From Adiantum capillus-veneris (Eukaryota; Streptophyta; Polypodiopsida; Polypodiales; Pteridaceae), in the NCBI GenBank assembly GCA_014529385.2, contig CM043960.1:39861281-39925280 (forward strand): a DNA stretch of 64,000 nt, read 5' to 3'. Positions 1-14,540 of this stretch are shown one piece after another. How positions within the stretch are numbered: position 1 is the stretch's first letter; each line of letters starts with the position of its first letter. The translations under genes and the position numbers were made by a program. The notes beneath the pieces were generated by a model. The model did no database searches and was not told where the DNA came from. It saw only the letters and a program-made list of their open reading frames with translations.

Positions 1-2
1 TA

Positions 3-1137
3 TACAATGCCTTATTAGATACGGGAGCTAAACACAATTTGTTGTCCTATGGAGTTTGGTGTCAATTAGGGAAACTGACCCTATCCCCGAGTACGATGCA
101 AGTCAAGGGAATTAATAAAAAGAAAACTGCTATTCTTGGAGCCCTTCTGACCCCTGTTGTCTATGACAATGGAAGCATAGTCATGCCTGCGGGAGCTATG
201 GAAGGCAACGTAAACCTGGGACGCACGTGGATATTGGCAACCAAATGCACTATTGATTGGGATACTGGTAGTGTCACGACGCGACCACCGACTCTTACCC
301 CTATCATTCAAGCAAAGTCACCTACGTTGCAAACTCTAGCAAAGTTGAAGGATAGCCAACATTCACAAGCCAAGGTGGTTAACTCGTCTTTGCCGGCTAC
401 CCATGAACCTAGCACTTCAACACTTGTAGTTGCAGCAAGCAGTAATATTGCAAGTTACTCAACTTGCACGACCTAAGAGTACATATCGATGGGTCCCCAA
501 GGCCTTACTTCCAACTACCTTAACCCTCCCATCCATTCCAAGAAAAAATTCCCCTGGAAAACCAAGAGCGCGCTCTAGGAGAGTCAAGTCCAAATCACGA
601 TGGATTCCAAAACGACTATTAGAAGCCCAAGGCTACTATGATGGAAATGAGAAAATCTGGGTACCTAAACGTAAAATGTGTCCTTCCCTATCGACAACAA
701 ACCCATATGAGTCAAACAGTGTAACGCTAAAGCCAATGGCAGACCGTGGGAAGGGAAAGATCACAGAATGCTACACACCTAGTCCAGAGCTAGTTTGGGC
801 TCCAAGGAAAAACCAATTTATTCCACCTAGCTCAGGAAGGGGGGAGTTCCATGAAGCTTCTAGCTCCTCATGTAATACATCCATAGAGGTAAAAGCTTCT
901 ACATAGCCTCCACCTACAATAGTGGACCTCCATGAAGCTATAAAGGAATCCACACCTTCCAGTGTTCAAGAATCACCTGATGAACCACTTCAAGTTCGAT
1001 CCTGGGAGAGTACCTTACCACCCTTGCAACTCGACGAGGCACCTAAGGTAATAGAAAACTACTGGCAAAAATCTTCACCTATAACAACGTGGAACAACTG
1101 GTTTCAAAGGGTGACGACATCATTTCAAACGGTATGA
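3..1137 (+). pseudogene. Retroelement protease and C-terminal polyprotein remnant, 3' end of an LTR element
   Basis: The reading frame is open from the window edge and begins with LLDTGAKHNLLS, the active-site signature of a retroelement aspartic protease (D-T-G-A), so the gene started upstream of the window. This frame stops at 474-476. The next frame is open from about 430 to 906 and, after one stop at 904-906, on to 1137. It carries three tryptophan-proline motifs (YRWVPK, SRWIPK and IWVPK, then a looser VWAPRK) in a basic, proline-rich context. No integrase, reverse transcriptase or RNase H follows: the frame ends a few bases before a polypurine tract and LTR. I read it as a non-autonomous or rearranged gag-protease element with one frameshift and one nonsense codon. 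The protease call is firm; the lineage is not. Confidence 0.65.
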
Positions 1138-1158
1138 TCTACCCAAGGAAGGGGGGAG

Positions 1159-1381
1159 TGTTCGTGGAGATCCATTACTCACTTGCTTCCCTCTCAACCT
1201 TTCTCCCTGACCTCTTAATCTCCAATCTTAGGGAATGTATATATAAAGCCTTATACTCACAAAAACGAGATAAAAAGGTAAAAGAGCAAGAGCCATAACA
1301 CAAAATCATAAAAAAAAATTATGCACAAGAACACGACCCTTGTAATATTTGCACTCTAACCATCATCTATTTGCGTGTACA
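1159..1381 (+). repeat. Probable 3' LTR with polypurine tract
   Basis: A polypurine tract (AAGGAAGGGGGGAG, about 1145-1158) comes directly after the protease frame and is followed by TGTTCGTGG. A TATA-like box (TATATATAAA) lies at 1238-1247. The next plausible TG...CA end is GTGTACA at 1375-1381, which gives an LTR of about 223 bp. The left edge is well supported by the tract; the right edge is a guess because no second LTR lies in the window. Confidence 0.5.
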
Positions 1382-1384
1382 GAT

Positions 1385-1806
1385 ATGGCTAGTACGCTAG
1401 AGTCATCCACTCCTGCCTTGGGTGAGAGGTACCCTCGTTACTTTTCACAAATATTTCACATGGTCTTTCTAGTGCTTGCATGTGAATGGGATTTGATAGG
1501 TACGCTAGCATGTGAGAGGAATTTTGAAGAGTTAGAATGGCTGATACGTCTCTTGACCACGTCTGATCCATACTTAGTAGAGAGCGTTTGTCCCATTGCA
1601 CAAGCCTACCCTTTTGACTAAGATGACTATAGGCGTCTAGTGACCTTCTTAGTAAACATGGGCACCTATGATGAAGAAGAAAATTTACACGACTACACGG
1701 ATGGCACATATGGTCTCATGGATGATGACTTTGTTTATCTCGACGACGAGGATAGGGGTTTAGCCTTAGGGTTTCCCCCCAACCTCTACAATATCCTATT
1801 CCCTTG
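1385..1806 (+). pseudogene. Unrecognised reading frame with one stop
   Basis: An ATG at 1385 just past the putative LTR opens a frame that reads to 1806 with one TAA at 1619-1621. The two halves are similar in character: a leucine/aromatic-rich first part and a strongly acidic second part with DDDFVYLDDEDRG. I do not recognise the protein. A short purine-rich run (CTAGGGGGAG, 1812-1821) follows its end, which is the arrangement seen at the 3' end of LTR-element polyproteins, so it may be the tail of another decayed element. No catalytic motif is visible. Confidence 0.3.
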
Positions 1807-3079
1807 ACTCTCTAGGGGGAGTGCAAATAATTAGGTTAGGGTTCCTTATGTTTTTTGTTGTGTTCAATAAGTGTTGGTACCTTTTCCCACTAATGTGCCT
1901 CCCGGAGGTATTCCTTTTGTTTCCTAGTGTGTACAAGAGCGTGTTGCTATTGATAGGATTTGGACCTTCATGGAATCTTTATCTCGACTCACTCTTCAAA
2001 TCAAGCGCGACCATCGACACAAACAAGTGTTTCTTGTCCATTAGCATTGCCCCTTATCTTTTTTGCATCTATGATTGTCTGCTTTAATTGTGATTGGTAG
2101 CCTAATATTCACCGCATTTGCTTAGTATCAAACATTTAATTCAATGTAATTTTTTGTCATAATCACTTGTCTAGGTTTAAAAATCAAGCAGTCCGACTAA
2201 GCTAGTTTGACCAAGTTAGGTGTTAGAGATCTTCTCTTAATACCATGGGGAATGCCTTCCTAATAATCAATGGTTACTTAGGTTCTTAATCCGATTTAGG
2301 CAGCATTGTGTGAAATGTACTAGGGCTTTCTAGTGGGCTTGACCCTATTGACCTTTAGCTTAAGTATTATAAAGGGAGTTTACTAGTGTGATGCGCCTGG
2401 GGAGGTGTATCAGTGTTATATTACCCCCCAAAGTTACAAAATTAAAATGCTGAAAATGAACAAACAAGAAATCAAAGTGCCACAATGTAAAATCTTAAGC
2501 TGGAAGAGAAATCTCAGCTTGATTTGGTACTTCACTCACATGTATTGCCTATGGTACTCAAGCCCTAGAGGTTCCCAGTGTGGGCGCTTTTCCTTGAAAA
2601 GCAAAAAACCCAAGGCATACAAAATAAGCACACACATCAAATTGAATCACTGTGAAAAGACTTTGGGGGGTCAAAGAAAAGGTAATCAGTCAGGCGATGA
2701 TTTCATGAGAAATTCCTTTTATCGTAGCTTAACTGCAAGGTCCTCTAGGTATAGCCTCTAGTCAGCCCTCGAACATGAAATACTTGGCTCTCGCGATTAA
2801 ACAACTTAATTAACCAGAGAAAATTAAGAAGCTTACCCATGGTATTAATAGTCGATCTCTAGTGCCTTTCGACCGTTAAATTAGCGACCCCAGACTTGTT
2901 TAATTTTTTACCTTTACATCTGTTTATGCATTTGATTACATTGCAATTTAATGCTTATTGCTGACAAATTGTTTAAAATTCTGTTACTAATCAATTGTCT
3001 GCCTAAAATTGCATATGCTTTTTAATCGCTTATGAGAATGCAATTACTGTGCCAATGTTGTTTGATTTTGCAGTGACTA
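1807..3079. other. Noncoding AT-rich stretch
   Basis: After the purine tract at 1812-1821 I see no recognisable gene. A frame of 118 codons at 2405-2761 on the plus strand is basic and has no family features, so I treat it as chance. The stretch is probably decayed retroelement sequence. Confidence 0.4.
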
Positions 3080-3180
3080 ATGAAGGCTAAGGACATTCAT
3101 CTCAAATGCTCTTCCACCTCGACCAACGAGCTTCAACTCAGTAGCTTCCAAGGACGGAATCTACATCAAGAAGGGGGGCA

Positions 3181-3740
<560 letters not shown>

Positions 3741-4340
3741 ATTGCCCTCTTTTGAGCTTACTAGTTAAGCTAGTTGTGTGCTTGGAGCCGTCTGTGGCTC
3801 GCACACAGTGTTAGGCAAGTCCCTTGCTTCGACAGTGTGGCAAGGAGCGCACAGCTATCTAATAAGGGAAAGTCCCACATATTACTAAAGTTAATAGTCA
3901 ACTGGGTATTATTAGCACTACATAAAAATGAATATAGTTTAAGCTACTATAGAATAATGCAAGGTAGTTAGGTATAAAAACTAAGAGGTGGCTTAGACAT
4001 ACCAAACTGGGGGTTTAGGCCCACTAGAGGTGAGATGGGTACAAATGCCACCCACTTGGTGTGTTAATGAAGGAAATTTATTCAAGGTATCCCCAAAAGG
4101 GATAATATATATGAAGTAGGATTAGTGGGTGGTTTTTATGGTAAGAGATTGAGAGAGGGTGTTATTTATGAGTATGTGTGTATTGTGGGGTCCTCCTTCC
4201 TTCCCACACTAAGACCACACAAATTGGGGGCACTAGGCCCCCAATAGGGATTCTAGTGCCCACCAATTTTTACCTATTGGAGTATAGTGACAAGGTTACA
4301 AGTATGAAGACACAACGGACATTTGTTCATGTAAAACATT
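3741..4340. other. Noncoding stretch
   Basis: No gene, structural RNA or clear repeat boundary is visible here. A G-rich and C-rich segment around 4188-4245 is unremarkable. Confidence 0.4.
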
Positions 4341-4348
4341 ATGATCCA

Positions 4349-5370
4349 CTAAAGTTTAGATATTTCAAATCCATTTCCATAGAAGGCATCTACTAAAGCA
4401 TATATGAATTTACATGCATTATTAGGGTGGTGATTACAGAAGAGGATGGGCTTTATTTTGGGTAGGACGACTTTGTGAGTGCAGTCAATGAGGGTATGTT
4501 TCCTCCCTTGTGTATTTATTTGACGAGTGATAAAGGGAGGTGAGTGTTTGTTTTTTTGATTACTGATAAGCTTTCCATCCAAGAGGGTCAAATCCATATG
4601 AAGGAAGGTAGTTATGGATTCTCCTGAGCCTCAGTAGGGAGAAAAGGTGGGTAGATGAGATGATAAGATAAGAGGGTAGCTCCCAATAGGTTGTCTATCC
4701 AAATGGTGTCATCAAAATACCTAAAAGAGTTCTTGAACTGAGCTATTGATTCCCTTCTAGAGGGGTTTCCAAAGATACCTTGATGAACTTATAATCTAAT
4801 GAGTGGAGGCATAGATTGCACCATAAAAGAGAGCATGCTAACCCCATGTTTATCATTAATTTGCCTAAATATCAACCCATTTTGTTGTATGAACATGTTG
4901 TTTGAAAGCCGTGCATTAAGAGCCATGACCTCATGAATAGATAAGCAAGATTTGTAAAGCCTATAAGACCAAGTGTTAGTTGAGCTACTCAATGTGTGTG
5001 ACTATTCCAAGTTCCTCAGTATGGGGTATATTCTCATAGCATCTTTTGATATTAGTAGTTAGTAGCTTATGTGATTTTTTAGGTAGATTGATGGCACATT
5101 TATACACAGGTTCTAAAATTCACCATGATTGTTTGTGGAGATTGTGGTAAAGTAAGGCTTTTTGCTTTAGTTTATTGGCTCTTTCCTTGAGGATAGGTAG
5201 GCAAATTTTTTGGATGCATGTATATGTCATGATAATAGCACAAGGTCCCACACACAATCCATCTAAAACTTGCTTTATGTACCTTATAGGTGGCCATAAG
5301 GTAGGGTAGAGGAAGAGCATTGTAGTAGTGATATTTTTGAAACCTATCTCGTATGTTTTTATACAACTTT
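4349..5370 (-). pseudogene. Penelope-like reverse transcriptase, decayed
   Basis: Read on the minus strand, several RT motifs occur in the correct order, split by frameshifts and stops. At about 5320-5250 is LPYLMATYKVHKASFRWI, the Y-K-x-H-K...R-W-I block typical of Penelope-like RTs. At about 5075-5030 is NIKRCYENIPH, matching motif A (the expected first Asp reads Asn). At about 4854-4803 is MGLACSLLWCNLCL, matching the I-P-M-G motif B block. At about 4735-4695 is FRYFDDTIWID, motif C with the catalytic DD pair. A further conserved-looking block (LTLLDGKLISN) lies at 4597-4560. The YKxHK and xPMG-type motifs fit Penelope-like elements better than LINE, gypsy or copia RTs. I see no GIY-YIG endonuclease and no element ends. 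Confidence 0.65.
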
Positions 5371-6735
5371 TGGCATCCCTACTAGCTTAAAAAATTTTTT
5401 CCCATGCAAATTTTATTAAGCTTCTTGTAGTATGAAATTTTTGCATGTCAAAACAATATTTTTGGTAGCATTATCCAAACTTGTGATGTAGTATCAATGT
5501 TTGACTATATGGACTTTAATGCTGTGGTCAGAGGTGAGTGCTTTGGTAGTGTTTATTTTGTGGACAAAATTAAACATAGTACTTCTCAAATTTATACATG
5601 ACATCAGAGTGGTCATGACTGGAAAAAACAACAAATCCCCCATGAAGGATTAGCTCCAAGTTCGTTGATAACTCTTGAGTAGCCTTCCATACGTCATGAG
5701 CTTGGGATGTAATATGATTAAGTGCCTTTTCTACCACACATAGCTAGTCTTTTAAAAACATGCTTAAATATCATGGGTTATCACAAGTCTAAAAGACTCA
5801 TTAAAACCAAGCATGCTAGGAGAACAATCACATGTATGGTAGATATGAAAAGATAAGACATCTTTGGTATTACATAATAGCACTTTGAGTGGTGGTTCAA
5901 AAGACCAACTAAGCATGAAATCATCCCACTATGTGTATTTAGGTTACATAAAAAAAAGACAAGACCAAAAAATTCTTTTACGTTTCTAATATCCATGGCA
6001 TGGTTATGGTAGTGTGATAAAATGTTCTTTTCTATCATATCCTTACTTTGACGGGCTAATACACGGCACCCATGAACATTCAGTGTAACTTGCATGACCT
6101 GTACAAGAGGGATTTAACACTAGGAATACAAGCATCATTCAATGCTTGCCGTGCACATTGGGCTGGTGTAGAGGTTTGGGAAAGCTTGTTGGGCTAGGTA
6201 AAGATAGTGGATGGAGTATAGTAGTTGGCAGCATAGTCCACAAGTGAACAATCCTCCCTTGGATGAAAGACCATAGGGACTAATGCATGCTCATCTCCAC
6301 CCATCTATACCCCTATATGGGTAGCTTGACCCTTGATTAGGAGACCCCTTGGTAATGCATGCATAGTGCCAAGGCAGTGCTCCCCTAGTCCTACCCTTGG
6401 CTTGACACGACTTCCCCCTTGGAGAAGCATTTTCATCAAAAAAAAAAGTGAAAGATTTATTCTTAAAAACACTAATGCTTTTCCACTTGAACTATACCAC
6501 CATGATAGTCAATTATATGTTTAAGGAGTGGAAGGCTAAATGAAATCAACAAGAGCACCTTTATTGACAACAATGCTGTCCCTTATTATGTAACATAAAG
6601 ATAAATGGCGTACGTATCAACTGGACGAATTCAAGGGTGCATAGAATAGATCTTCAATTCAATTGAGGATTTTGAATGAATCACAACATCTAAGAGGTAA
6701 TGAGATGTATGACCAATCTTCAAACTTTTTGAAGG
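5371..6735. other. Noncoding or unrecognised stretch
   Basis: Minus-strand sequence upstream of the Penelope-like RT could include its N-terminal coding part. The longest open stretch (5781-6095 minus, 104 codons) has no motif I can name. Confidence 0.3.
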
Positions 6736-6739
6736 CTCT

Positions 6740-7363
6740 AGAACATGTAAGAATACCTCTTCTTGAGTTTCTCATCAACATACTTTTTGTATCTATCTAT
6801 GCATGTCAAACATTTTGACAAGCAAATGATAGAAATTCATATGGTTGTGATTAAGTCCTTGAATTTGTTGAATCTTCACTTTAGCTGGCCCAAATGTAAG
6901 TGGTGATCTAGGTTGAAATCCATATATAGCATGAAGGACTAAACCTACTCGTAACATGCTTTGCACTATTATTAGAAAACTCCAAAATAGGGAGATAATC
7001 TTCCCAATTGGATTGGTTCTTACTAATGTATGCTTGTAGCATTACCTTTAGCACTTGGTTAACCATTTTGAGTCTAGCTATCCGTGTCTAGATGATCTAC
7101 AATATTAATAGTGAGGTGTGCTCCTAGCCGTTTATTAGTAACCCTCCCAAAGTGACTGTTAAATGTGGGATCATGATCATGCACAAATTATTCTAGGTAA
7201 TCCATATAACCTATACAAATTTTTGCAAATAACTTGGGTAATTCTAGAGTTTTTATGGTGGACTTGGTTGAAATAAACTTTCAAAGTTTAGTCAACCTAT
7301 CTACAATCACCCATACTGAGTAATGCTCCATATGGTGATTGGTAGACCCACCATAAAATCCAT
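6740..7363 (-). pseudogene. Ty3/gypsy integrase core remnant
   Basis: On the minus strand the sequence opens with MDFMVGLP and then VWVIVDRLTK, the segment around the first catalytic Asp of a gypsy integrase. LPKLFAKICIGYMDYLE and HDHDPTFNSHFG follow, containing the second catalytic Asp, then KRLGAHLTINIVDHLDTD (the S-x-A-Y-H-P-x-T-D region, decayed). Further on is LTFGPAKVKIQQIQGLNHN, which resembles the linker after the core. Stops and frameshifts interrupt every block. No RT, protease or LTR can be recognised next to it, so this is an old fragment. Confidence 0.7.
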
Positions 7364-7510
7364 CGATCTACTGCACTTATTGTGATTGAAAAGATTCATA
7401 AGCTATCGAATGCATTAATTTACATGCCAATGCAGATATGCCCTTGCACCTATTATCCATACATTTAGAAAATTTTATCCGAGTATGCATTTACATGAGG
7501 GGAATGGTTT

Positions 7511-7604
7511 GTACTCACCAATGCTCACTATGCAGAATGTATGCTCATAGGAGAGGTACTCACCAATGCTCACAATGCAAAATGTATGCTCATAGGAGAG
7601 GTAC
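7511..7604. repeat. 45-bp tandem duplication
   Basis: Two adjacent copies (7511-7555 and 7556-7600) begin GTACTCACCAATGCTCAC and differ at two positions; four bases of a third copy follow. It lies next to the decayed gypsy integrase. Confidence 0.93.
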
Positions 7605-10600
7605 AAGACCCCAATTACTAGGTAGCCTTGCTAAATCATTTGGACCACAATAGAGTATGATGATAAACCACATCTAGGCACAAATAATGAAACATTTCAT
7701 TGACATGACATAGCCTTGCTATAGACAAAATATGGATGCAAATTTGTAGCCTAAAAAGTCAAAACAACCATCCATTGATGTTGTTTAACAAATACTACAA
7801 TAACAAGTCTTACTAAGTATTTGACAATTTCTAGCCACTGAAATTATTCTTGATATAGGATGCTTGGAGTTGTCTACGGAATGGATTTGACCAACACATT
7901 GGGACTCTATCATGACACATAATTAAGAAAAAGATGCAAGTGTCAATCCGAGAGACTCATATTCTCCACATGTGGAATATGTCTCATATAGTGGTGAAAA
8001 ATATCACATCTGTCAAGTACAAGAAGTACTTTTTTGTGAGGACAATAAAAAACACTCAGCAATAAGAGTGAGAGGGACCCTCATAAGCCTTGTCCCACAC
8101 TAGCTAAACCAAACTCCATGAGGTCCTAGAACATGCTGTAGGTTGAACAACATGTGCCAAAAACAATCCCTATCATGTAGGCCCAAAAACATCTTAAAAG
8201 AGGTGATCATTTAAGAGGGTGGATCCTCAATTTCATCATAGGAAAATAAATGAAAGGATGAACTTGGTACACTATCCTCTAGCCTGATTGTAACTCCGAC
8301 CTTGTATCTATGCATGATCATGCCACTTGAAGCAAGAAAACATGCACAAAACTATTGTGTAATTAAAAAAACCCTTGGTTTTACCTTATTCAAGAACCCT
8401 TGGTCTTGGCTTAGCAACCCAAAAGCCTTGATAAGCTTTGCCTAGGTCTTAGGCAACTGGAAGGTCACCCACATAAAAATGATACTATTGAAACCACTAG
8501 GTAGAAGGGAACCATCATAGGGATCCTAAATTTTGTTAGTGATTGTAAGCAAATTGAGAAAATGAAGTGAATGTTGTCCACTACCCTTGGGTAGTAGAAA
8601 ATTTATTTACTTGAAAGGACAAGTGTTAAGAGTTGAACAAGGGACCATGAACACATATGGAGTTATTTATTTCTTTCACAAGTTGAGTCGTACCCAAAAC
8701 ATGGTGCTTCTATAGACGCAATCGATTCTATAGACTAAGAAAGAGATCCTCTCAAGCTGGAATCTTATTCAAAACTGGATCATCTAAACAATTAAATCTC
8801 CCCAATGAGAGAAAAATTGGCAAAACCCTAAAGAAAGTAGTTATACTAGGTATTATCTGGTTTTGAAAAATAAGAGATTTCCTACCTTGAGGTGCTCTCA
8901 AAAGAGTCATGTTAGCATATGAACTAGTTGCTTGATAGCCAAGCCATGCTTGTCTACTACAAAAGAAATCAGCTCGTGGTACATGCATCTTATGCATAGA
9001 ACCAATGCTATATATAGTGTCCACCGATGTAGTCTTATGACATGAGGACAAATGAATATACCAACCTCAATTTCGATTGGGGAGAAGGTCAAGACTATGG
9101 TGAGGTCCTCCAATATCTTCAATAGTGACAATAAAAGTTAGTTAAAGAAAGGAGATCTTATCTATTCTAAAATGATCCTACATTTTAGTACATGATGATA
9201 ACACCTTAATTTAAGGACATCTCGGCGGTTATGAAGCAAATACCTGACCATTAGGTGGGAAAAATATCCTTGAAGAGTATCCAATTTTGTAGAGTGAAAG
9301 CATAAAAATTGCTTGCATGGAATTGAATTTAATGCATAGGCACCATTGACATTCTGCTTAGAACAAATTGATAAGCCCTTGATGACAATGAATTATCTAT
9401 ATCTATGTGTTAAGCCAATACGCATAAGTGCCTTGCACTGTCCAAAACTGGCATAAAATGAAAACTAGTATTCAAGAATGCCAATTCATGTGCCCTCCTT
9501 GCCACTATGCCATGGAATTGGCATGATGAGAAATCCTGCTTCCAATTATGGCCTTCAAAGCACCTTGCTTTGCAAAATAGGAGTTTTTCTAAGTTAAAGG
9601 TTAAAAACACAAAAAAAAACTTGAAATTTTTGAACCTTGTTGCTCGTCATGTGCCTGTTGTTGCAAAATTTGGAAGCAAATGCTCGATTGAGAGTAAATT
9701 GTCCTTGCATGAATTTAGCTCATAGACATGGATTTTGATATACTTAGAGCAGTCCTATGTACCATGTAAGCCCCTTAGGTTGGTTCATGCTGGCATGCAA
9801 TGAAAGAGAGTTCATATACATGTGCAAAGTGCCCTCAAGTCCATATGTGGACAACATATCTCAAGCGTGGGAAGCCACTATGCTAGATACATAAAACTAA
9901 AGCCTTGCTTCATATAACGATAATTCACTAATGAACATATTAACAATTTACTAATGAACTCGGGCCGGGTGGCTGGGGCTTGAAGACTTTTAAGGATTTT
10001 GCAAACACTCACATGCCATGCATAATAAAAATCTCAAAGGCCAAATTGTGATGGTTACATTTCATGGAAGCTTCACATAGTTAAAATAAAAACAAACTTG
10101 TTGATCACTAACAAAAAATTAGCCTTGTCAAGCTATATGTCATAATCAAAGCATAGAAAGTACTTGCAATTCATGGAAGTCATATTTCACTATTTCATGG
10201 CTTGCCTAGTGCAACAGAGGGTAGATGCATAGAATATTCATTAAAAACCCTTGATGACATAATGTGTTCAAACTTGCTCCTTGGCAACTTGAACGCGAGC
10301 AGTGATATCAAAGTCTGCTTAAGCTTGTGATTTTTTTTGAAAAATAGAAATAATTTAGAATATCAATTGCAATTTTAGGGCATACCAACTGTCATAAAAC
10401 TCTGTGAGAAAAGTTCTGATACGTATGAACCAAGTCCCTCAAAGGCATCACTTTGTTACATTAGAGCTTGAAAAGACCATAAGCTTGATGTAGAGACTCA
10501 CGAATAAGCAAGATTAAAGGCTCATGGATTTGCATGGATTTCCTCATTCATCATACTAAAGACCTGCTGCAACCTAGTCAAAGCTCTTGAGACCATGCAA

Positions 10601-11191
10601 CTACTTGCGATGTTGAATTACCTTGTACCGACGTGCCTTGCCTACTGCATGACCTATGAACAAACATCTTGGGCTTTGGAATGACCTCTTTGGCCCATGA
10701 TCGGTCACTTTTTATTGATCCTAGCCTGAATTTTTTGCATATTTATTGCACATTACTTTGTGCTCTTGCTTACCACTAATATTGCCAACCAATCCTCTTC
10801 TTTGGTTGACCCTGATGAACCACCATAAGGCCCCTAGGAATGCTTCTTGCCAGATTCTTTGGCTTGAAAATGTGCGAGCCCAATATTAGGGCCCAAATAT
10901 GAACTTAGTTTACCATGGAAATGGTGAAATGCTACAGGCAACGTGCAGGAGGGGAAAGGGCATTGTGCCAGAGAAAGGTATTGCAATACTTTTTGGTGCT
11001 GACAATGCTCCAATTAGTGGAGGTTGAAGCTCAAATCCTCCTCTTTGTAAGCTTCCCTTCCCACAGCCATAGCTCTTCAAGTTATCTTGCTTAGAAGCAT
11101 TGCTTCCCATGCCAACCTACTTCAACTCTTTCTAGACCACACCCGTGCTTGCCGATATTGTTCTTCTTTAGCTTTGCATGGCATGCATGCT
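7605..11191. other. Noncoding AT-rich stretch
   Basis: No supportable gene. Short open frames on both strands (8752-9131 minus, 9410-9725 both strands, 10910-11110 minus) have no recognisable domain. The sequence is probably decayed retroelement material continuous with the gypsy fragment to its left. Confidence 0.4.
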
Positions 11192-11395
11192 TTCCTACAT
11201 GCCCTTGCATTGCACAGTTATAATAACCTTGTACTCTCTCTCAAGCCCCTAGATACATAGACACGACCTTTTTGGCACCTCTTTTTGCCCATCTTCCTAC
11301 ATGCCCTTGCATTGCACAATTATAATAGCCTTGTGATCTCTCTCAAGCCCCTAGATACATAGACACGACCTTTTTGGCACCTCTTTTTGCGCATC
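11192..11395. repeat. 102-bp tandem duplication
   Basis: Two copies, 11192-11293 and 11294-11395, each begin TTCCTACATGCCCTTGCATT and run through a shared segment with GACACGACCTTTTTGGC. They differ at only a few positions, so the duplication is fairly recent. Confidence 0.93.
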
Positions 11396-11431
11396 TTCCA
11401 TGGAAGCTTTGAAGCTTTCATATGAATGGAA

Positions 11432-12980
<1,549 letters not shown>

Positions 12981-13062
12981 AGACTAGGCCAACAACATTC
13001 GCAGGTCTCACCACCCAATCGAGACTAGGCCAATAGCATTCGCAGGTCTCACCACCCAATCG
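12981..13062. repeat. 41-bp tandem duplication
   Basis: Copies at 12981-13021 and 13022-13062 start AGACTAGGCCAA and end CACCACCCAATCG, with two or three mismatches. Confidence 0.92.
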
Positions 13063-14364
13063 AGACTTAATCTATCCAATCCAATTTCTTATAAGGCATT
13101 GAACGGAATCGAGCTCAAAACATAGATCAACGGTTATTATTCCTAGCCAAAAAGGACCTTCTCTCGTTGTATCCAATAGGTAAACACATGCACCGGCCTT
13201 TTGCAACATGTAAGACAAAGTTCACACTTAAATCTTCTATGTTATGCTAAGTCTATCCACGTCAAATCTTCTCCATAAAGTTTTAATCCTAGTAGTAGCT
13301 GAAATTTAGAGTGAGCTCCTTGAGCTATAATCCCTTAGTTCCTATTTACTCTTTTAATGTCTACTTAAACAAGACCTTAAGAAATACAAGAAGTCTTTTG
13401 GGAGTTTAAGGTTTCTCTTGACATAAGTCTCAAGTTAACCTTATCTAAGATGATTCCCATTTGTTTTGTTTGTAGCATTTGGCATCCATGGGGCATCTCC
13501 ATGGAAGCGATGAGAGTTTTATGTTCAAGCAACATGGTCATCACTTCCGTGAATCTATCCCCTTACTCCTCCCCAAATCACAAAATTGCAAAACAAATTT
13601 GAAAGAATACAAACTTGAAAAGAACAATGCATATGATATTTAGGATGATCTTTGCTTTAGTGTGGACCATGCATTGCAAACATAGAACTTTAGAGTACAC
13701 CAACTTACAATTGTAAACTTCTTTTAAGTGATTATGCAAGAGTCGATGCTTGATTGTGTACAAGTATAACCTTTCAAATTGAATGGTAGTGCAAGAGTAA
13801 AAATGAAACATTCCTAAGAGTGGAAATGTCAGTGTCATGAGAAAGCACATGCAATGAAGTATGAATGATTAAAAAGTTCTTCTTTGAGATGGGATTGAGG
13901 CATACCTCATTGCCGTGGAGAGGATTATTTTTGCAGCTAGGAGTAGTTTAAGGATTAGGGGTTTTCCTATTGTCAAGAGGGGAGAGCGGATAACCCTACT
14001 TAGAAGGAAAATCGTCTTTCAAAGAGAACTCCTTTGGTTATGATAAAATTAACCTTCAAAAGTCAACTCCTTCTTGAGAGAATTAGATATTAATCTTAAG
14101 TAGATCACTAAAACTTCTACACACATAATTCATGCAAAATAAGAAAAAATTGTGGGCCTTTCATGAGAGCATTATAGTTCCTCTTTTGGAAAATGCCAAA
14201 AACAATTCCATTACTTAGCTGCCTTTAATTTATGACGTTTACCTTTACAAGAGTAATAAGAGAGTAAAAGTAAGTTAAAAATCAATAAAAAGGTTTATGT
14301 GCGAGATTAAAGTATAATTAAATATATTAATCACCATTCTTTGTGCATAATATTTAGGTAAATA
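13063..14364. other. Noncoding stretch
   Basis: No gene recognised. The 90-codon minus-strand frame at 13578-13850 has no motif. The sequence has an LTR or leader-like feel but shows no boundaries. Confidence 0.35.
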
Positions 14365-14540
14365 TGATCTCAAGTCACCTATGGTTAAAGAGAGTGCTTT
14401 CTACTCTCTCTATGCCATATTAGTATGATACTATGAATAACTTGAAATATTGAGATAATTATGACCTCCATTCACCTATGGTTAAAGAGAGTGCTATCTA
14501 CTCTCTCTATGCCATATTAGTAAATAAAGGAACTTGAAAT
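14365..14540. repeat. 97-bp tandem duplication with internal hairpins
   Basis: The segment CACCTATGGTTAAAGAGAGT occurs at 14376 and again at 14473. Each copy contains an AGAGAGT...ACTCTCT inverted pair that could form a short hairpin. The copies differ by a few substitutions and the second is shorter at its right end. Confidence 0.88.
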
